Assembly: GCF_010726245.1 (NCBI RefSeq)
Contig: NZ_AP022561.1
Span: forward strand, 3,720,001 to 3,784,000
DNA length: 64,000 nucleotides
Direction of reading: 5' to 3'
Origin: Mycolicibacterium aichiense
GTDB taxonomy: Bacteria; Actinomycetota; Actinomycetes; Mycobacteriales; Mycobacteriaceae
The position numbers and the translations under genes were made by a program. Below are positions 18,600-27,841 of the stretch, piece after piece. Position 1 is the stretch's first letter; every line of letters begins with the position of its first letter. The notes under the pieces were generated by a model. The model made no database searches and was not told where the DNA came from. It was given only the letters and a program-made list of their open reading frames with translations.

Positions 18600-19970
18600 T
18601 CACATGCTGCGCTGCCACGACGGATACACCACCCGGCCGACTGTCGCTGGATCGGGTTCGGGTGCGCTGACCGACACATCCAGACCCGAATGGTCGCCGA
18701 GTGCAAGGACTTTCCGAAGCTCGAATGCCACGTCACCTTCAGCGTCACGCTCGGGATACTTGAAATACCGGGTGTGCGAGAGCCCGGGTGTCAACCGTTC
18801 GGGGAGGTTGCCGCCGACAGCGATATCGCGGATGCCCGCTCCGAACAACGGTGCCAGCGCCCCGCCGAACCAGTCGCCACGAATTGCGCCCCGCCGCACC
18901 GGGAACCAGATGTTGGTCCACCGGGTCACCGCGAACGGCGACAAGCCTCCCAGCGTCGTCGGCTCACCGGCGTGATGGTCCAGTGGCGGACAACTACACA
19001 CGACGCCCCGACGCATCAATGAGCCGAACAGTGCGTGCCGTCTGTCGACGCGACCGCAGCCGCCGAGAATCGGCGGCCGGGCCACAAACAGGTCGGCCAA
19101 CGCCAGCGGTGTCCCGATCGTCACGAAATCGGTTATCCGCCAGGGGTTTCCCAGTCTTCGGAGATCCTGCCACCGAGAAAACTGCTGCCGTTGGAACTCG
19201 TCGGTCGAGCCGCCAACCTCCGTCGACCAGCTCGGGGCCGGACCTGGCGCGGCCCGCAGCTCGTGCATCTCGGCCCACAAGGCAGTGAGGGCGTCGTAGG
19301 CGATGTAGCCACCGATGCCGTGCCCTACGACGACCACCCGCGCATAACGCCCCTGCTGCAGCGTGTACAGCAGGTCGACGAGCCCGCCGCGGATCGCCCG
19401 CCGCGCGGCGCGGGATTCCGGCGCTATGTCGAAGTAGCGGGCGACGTTGACGAAGCCCGTGGTCAGAAAGCTGCGGGTCAACGCCCGCGGGAGAAGACGG
19501 AACACGGTCAACGCGACCGTCAGGACCACCACGCTGGTGGCGACGCCGATGATCCAGCCGGCCACCCCGGTGTGCAGGAAATACCCTCCTACGACGAACA
19601 GCGCCACGATCACGGCCAGAGGGATGAGCACGGTCAGCACGACCACACGCCAGATGCCGAACAGTTGATCGGGCACGTGGCGGGGACGACGTAAGACGAC
19701 CCGCGCCAAGGCGGCGATGAAGCCCGCATACCGAGCGCTCGTCATCAGGAACGACCAGTCGTATTCAAAGAGGTCGACGCCCGACGGCGCGACGTAGCGA
19801 CGTGCCTCGTAGGAGTCGGTGATCTCCATGGGCTGCGCTACGTAGTCCCAGCGGCCATCGTCCGGCGTCAGTGCCGTCCTGGCGAAATCGTCGAAGACGT
19901 CCATGGGGCGGCGTTCGAGCAAACCGTGTACGAACACCACAGCGGTTCGTACGGACTCATCGGTGCTCAT
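18600..19970 (-). CDS. Membrane-associated alpha/beta-hydrolase-like protein of unknown function
   Basis: 456 residues from the ATG at 19970, chosen because GGGAGG precedes it. The N-terminus has A-V-V-F-V-H-G-L, like the oxyanion-hole strand of an alpha/beta hydrolase. Two hydrophobic segments around residues 110-160 look like membrane helices. A nucleophile-elbow-like V-V-G-H-G-I-G-G-Y follows near residue 215, where the expected Ser of G-x-S-x-G is Gly. The later part contains T-I-G-T-P-L-A as in lipases. The fold may have lost hydrolase activity. It is divergent from the amine oxidase gene 83 bp away. Confidence 0.6.
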   Translation of the reverse strand: MSTDESVRTAVVFVHGLLERRPMDVFDDFARTALTPDDGRWDYVAQPMEITDSYEARRYVAPSGVDLFEYDWSFLMTSARYAGFIAALARVVLRRPRHVPDQLFGIWRVVVLTVLIPLAVIVALFVVGGYFLHTGVAGWIIGVATSVVVLTVALTVFRLLPRALTRSFLTTGFVNVARYFDIAPESRAARRAIRGGLVDLLYTLQQGRYARVVVVGHGIGGYIAYDALTALWAEMHELRAAPGPAPSWSTEVGGSTDEFQRQQFSRWQDLRRLGNPWRITDFVTIGTPLALADLFVARPPILGGCGRVDRRHALFGSLMRRGVVCSCPPLDHHAGEPTTLGGLSPFAVTRWTNIWFPVRRGAIRGDWFGGALAPLFGAGIRDIAVGGNLPERLTPGLSHTRYFKYPERDAEGDVAFELRKVLALGDHSGLDVSVSAPEPDPATVGRVVYPSWQRSM

Positions 19971-20053
19971 CGTCCTCCCAGGACCGTGTGGCGGGCAGGC
20001 CAATACTTTGCCAAACGCCCACAGGATGTATACCGCGAAGCGCACCATAAGCC

Positions 20054-21406
20054 ATGGCCGCTGTGGATTTCTGCGTGGTCGGCGCCGGCTTTGCCGGGCT
20101 TACTGCCGCCTTGCGACTCAGCCAGGCGGGCCGATCGGTGGCTCTGCTGGAAGCCCGCGATCGGGTCGGGGGGCGCACCTTCACCGTCGACGGCCCCGAG
20201 GGTGTCTGGATCGACCGGGGCGGCGCCTGGATCGGACCGGGCCAGGATGCCATCTACGGGTTGATGAAGGAATTCGGCGTCGGCAGCTACAAGCAGTACA
20301 CCGATGGCGAGGCGATGATGGTAGTCGACGGCAAGCACTACCGTTACGAGGGCACCATCCCGTTGACGATGAGCCCGTGGGCGGCGCTCAACATGGGCGC
20401 GGTCTTCCTCGACCTGACCCGGCTGTGCAAGACGATCCCCCTCGAGGCGCCGTGGGAAGCGAAGAACGCCGACAAGCTCGACCGCATCACCTACGCCTCC
20501 TGGCTCAGCGACCGCACACTCTCCAAGCCCGCGCACACCTTGCTGGAAGCGGCCATCGCCGGCCTGTATACGTCGGCAGCGTCCGAGACGTCGATGTTGT
20601 TCGTGCTGCGCCAGTTGGCGTCCGGTGGCGGTCCGTCCTTCGTGCTCGGAATCAAGGACGGGTCGCAGGATTCTCGCATCATCGGCGGCATGGGCGCGGT
20701 GTCCGGCAAGATGGCCGCCGCGCTCGGAGACTCAGTGCACCTGAATCAGCCTGTGCGGCGGATCATTCAGAACGACGACGGGGTCACCGTCGAGGCCGAC
20801 GGCATGACCGTTCGCGCGCAGCGGGTGATCGTGGCCGTACCGATCGCGATCGCCAGCCACATCCTCTACGAACCGATGCTTCCGGTGGACCGGGCCTTCC
20901 TGCACCAGCGCATCCCGAGCGGTGCTGTGGTGAAGATCAACATCGTGTATGACGAACCGTTCTGGAGACAGGACGGGTTGACGGGTCAGACATTCGCACC
21001 CGGGACGCTGGCGACGTTGACCATCGACGCCTCCACCGACGCGCCCCGGCCCGGGGTGATGTGTGTGATCACCGAGGGGCCAGAAGGCCGCCGGTATTCG
21101 AAGATGGATCCGGACGCTCGCAAAAAAGAGGTGCTGGCCCAACTGGTGGCGCGCTTCGGTCACCGGGCAGCCACGCCGGTGGCCTACCTCGACCAGGACT
21201 GGAGCGTCGAAAGATATTCGGGCGGAGGCATGCTCAGCCACTGCCCGCCGGGTGTGCTCACCGAGTTCGGGCCGGCCATCACCGAACCCTGCGGCCGCAT
21301 CCACTGGGCGGGCACCGAGACATCCGGAGTCATGCACGGCTGGGTGGACGGTGCGGTCCGCTCCGGAGAACGCGTGGCCGAGGAGGTGCTGGCAAAGGGA
21401 GGCTGA
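20054..21406 (+). CDS. Flavin-containing amine oxidase (monoamine oxidase family)
   Basis: 450 residues with the FAD motif V-G-A-G-F-A-G-L (residues 9-16), E-A-R-D-R-V-G-G-R (33-41) and the C-terminal flavin segment I-H-W-A-G-T-E-T-S near residues 416-424. It is typical of MAO-like oxidases of amines or amino acids; the natural substrate is unknown. No signal peptide is present. The cysteine used for covalent FAD in mammalian MAO is not evident at the usual S-G-G-C position (S-G-G-G-M-L-S-H-C here), so FAD is probably non-covalent. Confidence 0.88.
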   Translation: MAAVDFCVVGAGFAGLTAALRLSQAGRSVALLEARDRVGGRTFTVDGPEGVWIDRGGAWIGPGQDAIYGLMKEFGVGSYKQYTDGEAMMVVDGKHYRYEGTIPLTMSPWAALNMGAVFLDLTRLCKTIPLEAPWEAKNADKLDRITYASWLSDRTLSKPAHTLLEAAIAGLYTSAASETSMLFVLRQLASGGGPSFVLGIKDGSQDSRIIGGMGAVSGKMAAALGDSVHLNQPVRRIIQNDDGVTVEADGMTVRAQRVIVAVPIAIASHILYEPMLPVDRAFLHQRIPSGAVVKINIVYDEPFWRQDGLTGQTFAPGTLATLTIDASTDAPRPGVMCVITEGPEGRRYSKMDPDARKKEVLAQLVARFGHRAATPVAYLDQDWSVERYSGGGMLSHCPPGVLTEFGPAITEPCGRIHWAGTETSGVMHGWVDGAVRSGERVAEEVLAKGG

Positions 21407-21550
21407 CGAGGCCGCGCATGCCGCGAGTGCGACCACGTCACATCGGGCTCAGCATCGGTCGGATCACGAATAACCGAACTGTGCACTGGCGTGTAGTTCG
21501 ACGCGGCCCTCGGGCGGCCAACACATGGCGTGACCGAGCGGAACCCGATC

Positions 21551-21805
21551 TCAAGGCTGGAAGCCATTCCACTTCGGGTTGTAACCAAGCGGCTGCCACT
21601 TGGGATCGGAATGGCCCCCAGAGGTGGGCAGGGCGTGCGGGGCCGCGTAAATCTGGGCATTGTCCGGCGCCTGACAATCGGTCGATCCTCCGGTTGTCAC
21701 GCAGGTCGAGTTGCTCTCAGCAGCAGCTGAGACCGGAGCCGAGATGACCGCGGAAACCGCGATCGCCACCAGTGCGCCGGCCAGTTGCGTCAGCCTCTCA
21801 GCCAT
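21551..21805 (-). CDS. Small secreted protein under a CsoR-type palindrome
   Basis: 84 residues from the ATG at 21805, fixed by AAGGAGGG 6 nt upstream. An in-frame start at 21835 lies next to the palindrome and lacks a site. A clear signal peptide (hydrophobic residues 8-26, cleavage after A-S-A-like V-S-A-A-A) leads to a mature part of about 58 residues. It has two cysteines (C-V-T-T-G-G-S-T-D-C) that could form a disulfide or bind metal, two histidines and a Trp/Pro-rich end. Function unknown. The palindrome at 21838-21853 lies where it would overlap the promoter. Confidence 0.7.
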   Translation of the reverse strand: MAERLTQLAGALVAIAVSAVISAPVSAAAESNSTCVTTGGSTDCQAPDNAQIYAAPHALPTSGGHSDPKWQPLGYNPKWNGFQP

Positions 21806-21837
21806 CCTGACCCTCCTTCTTTCCAGATGACTCAATC

Positions 21838-21853
21838 ATACCCCATGGGGTAT
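21838..21853. promoter_or_regulatory. CsoR/CstR/RicR-type operator palindrome
   Basis: A perfect 16-bp palindrome, ATACCCC-AT-GGGGTAT, is centred about 40 bp before the secreted-protein start. It is nearly identical to the site at 2257-2274 of the sulfide locus. Copper-sensing and persulfide-sensing CsoR-family repressors both use this kind of operator, so the signal could be copper or sulfane sulfur. Confidence 0.65.
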
Positions 21854-22105
21854 ATCTACGTCGTTCCACTGGGACCACGCCGCCATCACCACCAATGCCC
21901 AGAAACAGGCCGCCGCGCCCGTCGTTGCCGCCGATCTGACCGTCCCTCTGGCGGGACTGCTCGGGTCGCCCACTGCCGCGTCACAAGCCACTGGCCTGAT
22001 CGGCCAGGCGAAGACACACGGCAGGGTCTGCTCAGCGCACCTGTTGCGTACGGCGGGGAATGCGGAGTTCGGCTACATGTCAGAACGTCCGGCTATCGCT
22101 GTCGG

Positions 22106-23854
22106 CTACGTCTGTACCTGCCTGCGGTAGGTCAGCTTGTCGAACTCGCGGCCGTATTCGTCGACGGCTGTCACATCCATCTCGCTCAACATGTTGCCGG
22201 GCCGCACATCGACCCGGATGAAGGCGTAGTTGCGGAACCGCACCCTCGACCAGCCGACCGCTTCGGTTTGCTTGTGGCCGTCGGCCGTCCAGACGTAGCT
22301 GTTGGGAACGAACGTGTCAGGTGCCACGTTGCCGCGGTAGCTCTCGGGTTCACCGGGCTGGAAGTTGTACCGCGGCCGGCCGGCTGACCCCACCGTGTAG
22401 TACACGGTGCCATCGCTTTCCGGGTACACGATCGCATTGTCTTCGGCCGCCCGCGTCGGTGTGCCGCCCCGGATCGGATCGGACCGCTCGAACACATGAT
22501 TGTGGCCCTGCAACACCAGATCGACCTGATGGCGATCGAACAGCGGCGCCCACGCGGCCCGCACCCCGCCGTCGCTGGCATGCGCCTCGGTGGTCGAGTA
22601 GGCACAGTGATGGAAGAAGCAGACGATGAAGTCGATGTCGGGGTCGGCCCGGTGCGCCGCCAAAGTCCTTTCCACCCAACTATTTTGAGCACCACCGGAG
22701 TAACCCTGGTTGGCGGTGATCTCATAGCTGACATCGTTGGCGTCCAGCGAGAGCACCGCGATGTTGCCGTAGATGAACGAGTAGACCGACGGGCAGCCGG
22801 ACGGACCGTTGCCCGGAAAGTCGAGCCGTGCGAGGTGGCCGCCGTAGCCGTGCACCGGGTAGGCCGCTTCCATGTCATGGTTGCCGGTCGCGAACATCCA
22901 CGGCGTCGTCGAGGCGCTGGCCTCGATGGAGTTCAGATACACATCCCAGACGTACGGATTGAACTTGTCGAAACCTTTGGGCGGCTCACCCTTTCGGACG
23001 AATTGCGGCGGCTTGCCCGCCCCGGACGGATCTGCGTAGGCGATGTCGCCGGCGAGCACATGGAAGTCCGGACGCGCCGCCACGATCTGATCGAGCACGT
23101 TGCCGGTGTGCGATACGGTCGGGTCGTTGTCGGATTTGTAATAGCTGTCGTCGTAGTCACCGCGGGTCAGACCGGGTGGAGCCAGCGGCGTCTCGTCGGT
23201 GCCCTGGTCCCCCATCATCGTGAACCGGAACCAGCCCAACGCATTTCGCGCACTGGGCATGGCAGTAGCCGCGGACCGGACGTCGCTGACGAAGCCGTCG
23301 TCGGTGCGCCACCGATAGAAATGCGGGGTTCGCCCGGGCAGCCCGTCCACAGGCGCGTGGACGTAGAACTGCTCGGCCGACAGCACCCCGCCGCTGCTGT
23401 CCGGGATCTGGGTCACCAGGTTGCGCACCTCCGCCTCGACCGTCGCGCCGAGCCCGGGCGTCGGACCGTGGTCGAGGAAGACCTTGGTGGCGCCCGGATT
23501 GCGCGACAACTGGCCGGCCAGCCGCAGCTGACTCGATGCGTCGGCGCCGTAGCCGACCCGTCGGCCGGCCACCGCCAGCGGCGCATCCTGGGCGTAGGCG
23601 CGTCGCCCGAACGGGGCGGCCCCCACCGCCGCCACGGCGGCCGCGGCAGCCGATCCGCGCAGGAAGTTGCGCCGCGACACCGGGCGGGCGCGCAGATAGC
23701 TCTGATGCCATTCGTACTGCTCGGCCATCGTCATCCGGCTCGCGAGAGCCGGCGGAATGCCCGTATCGGGAATCTCCACATCCGGATCGTGACGTACGGT
23801 CCTGCGAGAACGCCAAACCGGCCGGAAAATCCAGGTGAACACATCCGCCGTCAT
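22106..23854 (-). CDS. Tat-exported purple acid phosphatase-type metallophosphoesterase
   Basis: 582 residues. A twin-arginine motif S-R-R-N-F-L (60-65) is followed by an Ala-rich hydrophobic stretch and an A-Y-A cleavage site, after an unusually long 59-residue lead. ATGs at residues 41 and 43 are alternatives without a strong ribosome site. The dinuclear metal motifs appear in order: G-D-Q-G, G-D-I-A-Y-A-D, G-N-H-D, F-F-H-H and G-H-N-H. It should hydrolyse phosphate esters outside the cytoplasm. The architecture resembles M. tuberculosis Rv2577 as I remember it. Confidence 0.88.
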   Translation of the reverse strand: MTADVFTWIFRPVWRSRRTVRHDPDVEIPDTGIPPALASRMTMAEQYEWHQSYLRARPVSRRNFLRGSAAAAAVAAVGAAPFGRRAYAQDAPLAVAGRRVGYGADASSQLRLAGQLSRNPGATKVFLDHGPTPGLGATVEAEVRNLVTQIPDSSGGVLSAEQFYVHAPVDGLPGRTPHFYRWRTDDGFVSDVRSAATAMPSARNALGWFRFTMMGDQGTDETPLAPPGLTRGDYDDSYYKSDNDPTVSHTGNVLDQIVAARPDFHVLAGDIAYADPSGAGKPPQFVRKGEPPKGFDKFNPYVWDVYLNSIEASASTTPWMFATGNHDMEAAYPVHGYGGHLARLDFPGNGPSGCPSVYSFIYGNIAVLSLDANDVSYEITANQGYSGGAQNSWVERTLAAHRADPDIDFIVCFFHHCAYSTTEAHASDGGVRAAWAPLFDRHQVDLVLQGHNHVFERSDPIRGGTPTRAAEDNAIVYPESDGTVYYTVGSAGRPRYNFQPGEPESYRGNVAPDTFVPNSYVWTADGHKQTEAVGWSRVRFRNYAFIRVDVRPGNMLSEMDVTAVDEYGREFDKLTYRRQVQT

Positions 23855-23962
23855 CGGCGCTAATTACAGGGTGGTTTCGATTCCGCTCCAATCGTCCTCA
23901 CAACTTTGCTGGCTAATCTGACCGCCGTAGATTCAGGCGATACCCGGCGGCCAGGAGGCGCG

Positions 23963-25147
23963 TTGAGCGACCACATCCCCATCGGCGGTGCGTGCGCCGC
24001 GGGTTTTGGCGCGGTGCGCGACGCATTCGAGGCGAACTTCACCTCCCGCGATGAGGTCGGCGCCGCGGTGGCCGTGTGGGTCGACGGGGATCTGGTGGTC
24101 AATCTGTGGGGCGGCTACGCCGATGCCCGCAGGCGCCGACGGTGGCGCCAGGACACGCTTGCCAGCGTGTTCTCCGGCACCAAAGGGCTGACAAGCACGT
24201 GTGTGCATCTGCTCGCCGATCGGGGCGAGCTCGACCTACACGCCCCGGTCTCCCGGTACTGGCCGGAGTTCGCGTCGAACGGCAAGCAGGACATCACGAT
24301 CGCGTCGGTGCTCGGGCACCGCTCCGGGGTGATCGGACCTCGCACCCGTATGCATTGGAGCGATACCGCCGACTGGGACCGGGTGTGCGCCGAGCTGGCC
24401 GCCGCCGAACCGTGGTGGCCACCCGGCACGGCCCAGGGCTACCACATGGTGAGCTTCGGGTTCATTCTCGGCGAGGTCGTCCGCCGCGTCACCGGCCGCA
24501 CGATCGGCCAGTATCTGCGGACCGAGATCGCCGAGCCGATGGGTGTCGACGTCCACATCGGTCTGCCCGCCGCCGAACACCACCGCTGCGCGGAGATGAT
24601 CAACAAGCCCCACATTCGCGATGTCCTGGCCAACGGCCAGGCACCGGGGTATCCCACCTCGCTCGCCGAGCATCCGATGGCCGGGATGGCCGTCGCGATG
24701 GGCTTCGTCCCCGACGACGAGCTGGGCTCCAACGAGCTCGAGCGGTGGCGTGTCAGTGAGTTCCCGAGCACCAACGCCCACGTTTCGGCGCTCGGTCTGG
24801 CCACGTTCTACAACGGGCTTGCGCAGGAAAAGCTGCTCAGCCGTGATCATCTGGAGGCGGTGCGAGTGTCGCAGGGCGGCTTCGATCCCGACGTCGTGCT
24901 CGGTCCCCGCGTCGCCGATCACGGTTGGGGCCTGGGCTACATGCTCAATCAACGCGGTGTGGCCGGCCCCAATCTGCGCAGCTTCGGCCACGGCGGCTCG
25001 GGCGGCTCCTACGGCTTCGTCGACCTCGAGCACCGCATCGGATATGCCTACGTGATGAACTATTTCGACGCCACCAAGTGCAATGCCGACCCGCGCAGCA
25101 CCGCGCTCAGCGACGAGGTGTACCGCACCCTCGGCGTGCTTCGATGA
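23963..25147 (+). CDS. lipP: Serine beta-lactamase-like hydrolase (LipP-type esterase)
   Basis: 394 residues from the TTG at 23963, chosen because AGGAGG ends 4 nt upstream; the frame is open to 23906. The class C beta-lactamase/esterase fold shows the S-x-x-K nucleophile motif S-G-T-K (Ser71, Lys74), Y-H-M (Tyr about 155) and a C-terminal G-H-G-G-S-G-G in place of K-T-G. There is no signal peptide, so a cytoplasmic esterase rather than a secreted beta-lactamase is likely. Length and its place between tig and nei match Rv2463 (lipP). Confidence 0.82.
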   Translation: MSDHIPIGGACAAGFGAVRDAFEANFTSRDEVGAAVAVWVDGDLVVNLWGGYADARRRRRWRQDTLASVFSGTKGLTSTCVHLLADRGELDLHAPVSRYWPEFASNGKQDITIASVLGHRSGVIGPRTRMHWSDTADWDRVCAELAAAEPWWPPGTAQGYHMVSFGFILGEVVRRVTGRTIGQYLRTEIAEPMGVDVHIGLPAAEHHRCAEMINKPHIRDVLANGQAPGYPTSLAEHPMAGMAVAMGFVPDDELGSNELERWRVSEFPSTNAHVSALGLATFYNGLAQEKLLSRDHLEAVRVSQGGFDPDVVLGPRVADHGWGLGYMLNQRGVAGPNLRSFGHGGSGGSYGFVDLEHRIGYAYVMNYFDATKCNADPRSTALSDEVYRTLGVLR

Positions 25148-25198
25148 GCTAATTCTCGTTCTCCGGAGCACTTTCACAGGATCGGTACTGTGGACGCC

Positions 25199-26053
25199 AT
25201 GAATGGTGTGCTGGTCGTGCTCATCCTGGTCGTCATCGGTGTGATCGTGCTGGCGGTGGTGAGTTCGTCGCGGGCCTCGGGCAATCGCAATGCGGCCGCG
25301 CTGGCCGACGCCAAGGCCGATGCCCGCCGGGTGATCGAGCGTCTCGGCGGCCAGGTGCTCAATCTGTCCGGCAACAACGAGGCCGCCACCCAGGCGCTGG
25401 CCGACGCCTCCGAGCGGTTCACCGCCGCCTCCTCTCAGATCGATCAGGCCACCACCGCCAAGCAGGCGATGCTGGCCAAAGAGAGCGCGATCGAAGGGCT
25501 GTACTACGTGCGCGCCGCCCGCACCGCGATGGGCATGGATCCAGGCCCCGAGCTGGAGACGGTGTCCGGCCAGAAGGCCGCGGGCGCGGTGACCGAGGAC
25601 CGCAAGGTGCAGTTCGAGGGCCGCGAGATCGAGGCCTCCCCGACGCCGAGCCAGCGGACCCCGAACTACTATCCCGGCGGCCGGGTCGCGGGGCGTCCGG
25701 TGCCGGCGGGCTGGTACTCCGAGCCGTGGTGGAAGACGGCACTGGTGGCCGGCGCCTGGGGTGTCGGATCGGTGCTGTTGTTCGACGCACTGTTCTCCGG
25801 CATGCACGGCGTCGACTACGGCGCTTCGGGATTCGAGAACGGCTTCGGGTCGGGTTTCGACCAAGGCTACGACCAGGGCTTTGACCAGGGTCTGGACGCC
25901 GGCGGTCAGGACGGCGGCTGGGGTGGCGGCGACGGCGGCGGCTGGGGTGGCGACGGGGGCGGCTGGGATGGCGGCGGCCTCGGCGACAGCGGCGGCTGGG
26001 GCGGTGGCGACTTCGGCGGCGGTGACTTCGGCGGCGGGTTCGGCGACTTCTAG
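25199..26053 (+). CDS. Membrane-anchored DUF1542-like protein with Gly/Trp/Asp-rich tail
   Basis: 284 residues (GTG at 25190 is an alternative). An N-terminal transmembrane helix (about 5-25) is followed by a helical segment, A-D-A-R-R-V-I-E-R-L-G-G, extending to about residue 115. A second hydrophobic stretch sits near 180-200. The last 80 residues are a repetitive tail of F-D-Q-G-Y-D-Q-G and G-G-W-G-G-G-D units. I assign the DUF1542-like label from memory; no enzymatic motif is seen. The repetitive tail resembles surface or scaffold sequences. Confidence 0.6.
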   Translation: MNGVLVVLILVVIGVIVLAVVSSSRASGNRNAAALADAKADARRVIERLGGQVLNLSGNNEAATQALADASERFTAASSQIDQATTAKQAMLAKESAIEGLYYVRAARTAMGMDPGPELETVSGQKAAGAVTEDRKVQFEGREIEASPTPSQRTPNYYPGGRVAGRPVPAGWYSEPWWKTALVAGAWGVGSVLLFDALFSGMHGVDYGASGFENGFGSGFDQGYDQGFDQGLDAGGQDGGWGGGDGGGWGGDGGGWDGGGLGDSGGWGGGDFGGGDFGGGFGDF

Positions 26054-26095
26054 GTCCGGTGGGCTGGGGGTACCGCCCGGCCGCAGGCGAGGGGG

Positions 26096-26117
26096 CGAGC
26101 GTAGCGACCCGGGGAAT
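26096..26117 (+). repeat. Short dispersed repeat (GAGCG-AGCGACCCGGG type), intergenic copy
   Basis: The sequence around GAGCGTAGCGACCCGGGGAA, directly before the antiporter stop codon, is closely matched by GAGCGCAGCGACCCGGGAAA at 39558-39576 inside aglA. A shorter relative, GCGAGCGAAGCGAGGC on the minus strand, lies near 57267-57285. Confidence 0.5.
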
Positions 26118-27805
26118 TAGATCCGGCTCTCCATCCGGGCGGTCACGCTGGCCTCCTGCAAGTCCAGCCGGTCGAGCATCGCGCGCACCGCCTCGTCGTC
26201 GATGCGCCCCTCGTCGCGTTCGGCGATCAACGCAGCACGTTGTGCGGCAAGCACATTGCGGTACAGCGTCGAGAACACCTCCGCGCGCAGATCGTGTTCC
26301 TCGGGGTCGGGCATCTCGTCGGCATCCTTGGAATGCCGAGCGATCCAGTTGCGAATCTCGGTGAGCACGTGCGGATCGAGCCCCGCCGGCGGTTCGGCCT
26401 CGAACCGGGCCAGCACCTCGTCGGCCGCCATGTGCACGGTGTGCTCGGTTTTGTAGGTCTCCTCGCGGTCGTAGATCCGGTCGTCCTCCCGGGAGGACAG
26501 ATGCAGACGGCGGATCAGCGGCGGCAGCGTCCACCCCTGCAGCAGCAGCGTGCCGACGGCGACGGCGAACGCGATCGCCTGGATGGTGGCCCGCTCCGGG
26601 AACGGCTCGCCGCTGGCAACAGTCGGCGGGATACCAGCCGCGGCGGCCAACGTCACCACGCCACGCATGCCGGTCCACGACACCACGACGTTCTCCTGCC
26701 ACGTCAGCGCTGTGTGGTCGATCATCGAGCGCCACTTGCCTTTTGGTTTGTCTGCTTTGCGAACGCCGAGTGCACCGCGGCCACGTTCGGGGACCGGCAC
26801 ACTCAGCCTGCGGTCCACGTGACGGGACAGCACCCCGCGGCCGAACATCACGAACACCGAGAGTGGACGGATCACGAGCACGATCGCCAGCACCACCAGC
26901 GCCGCGATGCCGATCTCCGCCAGCGACTCGTGGGCGTCGCGCAGATCCTCCAGCACGAACCGCAGATGCAGACCGATATAGGCGAAGACGAACGCCTCCA
27001 GCAGCACGTCGACGGAGTGCCAGACATAGCGCTCCTGCAGCCGGGTCTGGTACCCGGCGCTGAGGGTGCCGCTGCCGACGATGAACCCGGCAGCCACCAC
27101 GGCCAGCACGCCGGAGGCATGGAATCGCTCGGCGGTGATGTACGCGGCGAATGGCACCACCAGACCTTGGATCGTCTCCAAGCTGGCGCTGTTGAGGCGT
27201 TCGCGAATCCACAGGGTCACGTAGCCAAGCGCCACGCCCACCATCGGACCCAGCAGCGCACTGTAGCCGAACAGCAGCAACGGGTTGGCGATAAAGGTGT
27301 GGGTGCCTGCGACCTGCGCGACGGCGATGGAGAACAACGCCAGCGCGGCGGCGTCGTTGATCAGGCTCTCGCCGGTCAGGATCGTCATCACCCGCTTGGG
27401 CAGTCCCAGCTTGCGGCCGACGGCGACCGCGGTGACCGCGTCGGGCGGCGCGACGATGGCACCGAGAACCAGCGCGGTCGCGAACGTCAGCGGAACGACG
27501 ACCAGCGTCGCGGACACCGCGGCCACCGTGAACGCGGTGACCACGACCAAGCCCACCCCGAGGCCGAGGATCGGCTTGATGTTGCGCATGAACGCCGGAA
27601 ACGAGAAGCCCAGCGCCGCCGAATACAGCAGCGGTGGCAGCACCACCGACAGCAGGACGTGGGAGTCCAGTTCAGGCGCGGTGAACCCGGGCAGGAACGA
27701 TGCGGCGATACCCACGACGACGATCATCAGCGCGGGTTCCAGGCCACGGTTCTTGGCGATCGCCGCGACGACGATGGCACCGACGACGACGAGAATCAGT
27801 TCCAT
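26117..27805 (-). CDS. Na+/H+ antiporter, CPA1 (NhaP-like) family
   Basis: 562 residues with about 12 hydrophobic segments in the first 420. Typical CPA1 motifs include V-A-P-P-D-A-V-T-A-V, G-E-S-L-I-N-D-A-A-A-L (transport Asp) and W-T-G-M-R-G-V-V-T-L-A. The cytoplasmic C-terminal tail of about 140 residues is charged and helical and probably regulatory. It should exchange Na+ or K+ for protons at the inner membrane, supporting pH homeostasis. It lies 36 bp upstream of the nei stop codon on the other side, on the same strand. Confidence 0.9.
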   Translation of the reverse strand: MELILVVVGAIVVAAIAKNRGLEPALMIVVVGIAASFLPGFTAPELDSHVLLSVVLPPLLYSAALGFSFPAFMRNIKPILGLGVGLVVVTAFTVAAVSATLVVVPLTFATALVLGAIVAPPDAVTAVAVGRKLGLPKRVMTILTGESLINDAAALALFSIAVAQVAGTHTFIANPLLLFGYSALLGPMVGVALGYVTLWIRERLNSASLETIQGLVVPFAAYITAERFHASGVLAVVAAGFIVGSGTLSAGYQTRLQERYVWHSVDVLLEAFVFAYIGLHLRFVLEDLRDAHESLAEIGIAALVVLAIVLVIRPLSVFVMFGRGVLSRHVDRRLSVPVPERGRGALGVRKADKPKGKWRSMIDHTALTWQENVVVSWTGMRGVVTLAAAAGIPPTVASGEPFPERATIQAIAFAVAVGTLLLQGWTLPPLIRRLHLSSREDDRIYDREETYKTEHTVHMAADEVLARFEAEPPAGLDPHVLTEIRNWIARHSKDADEMPDPEEHDLRAEVFSTLYRNVLAAQRAALIAERDEGRIDDEAVRAMLDRLDLQEASVTARMESRI

Positions 27806-27841
27806 ACAAGCATTCTCGCGGGTGCGGACCGGCGGCGCTGA

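Noticed and set aside
21855..22130. Open frame on the plus strand ending at 22130
   Set aside because: It reads plausibly for part of its length (A-A-P-V-V-A-A-D-L-T-V-P-L-A-G-L-L-G) but has no start with a ribosome site and no recognised domain. It may be a decayed gene.
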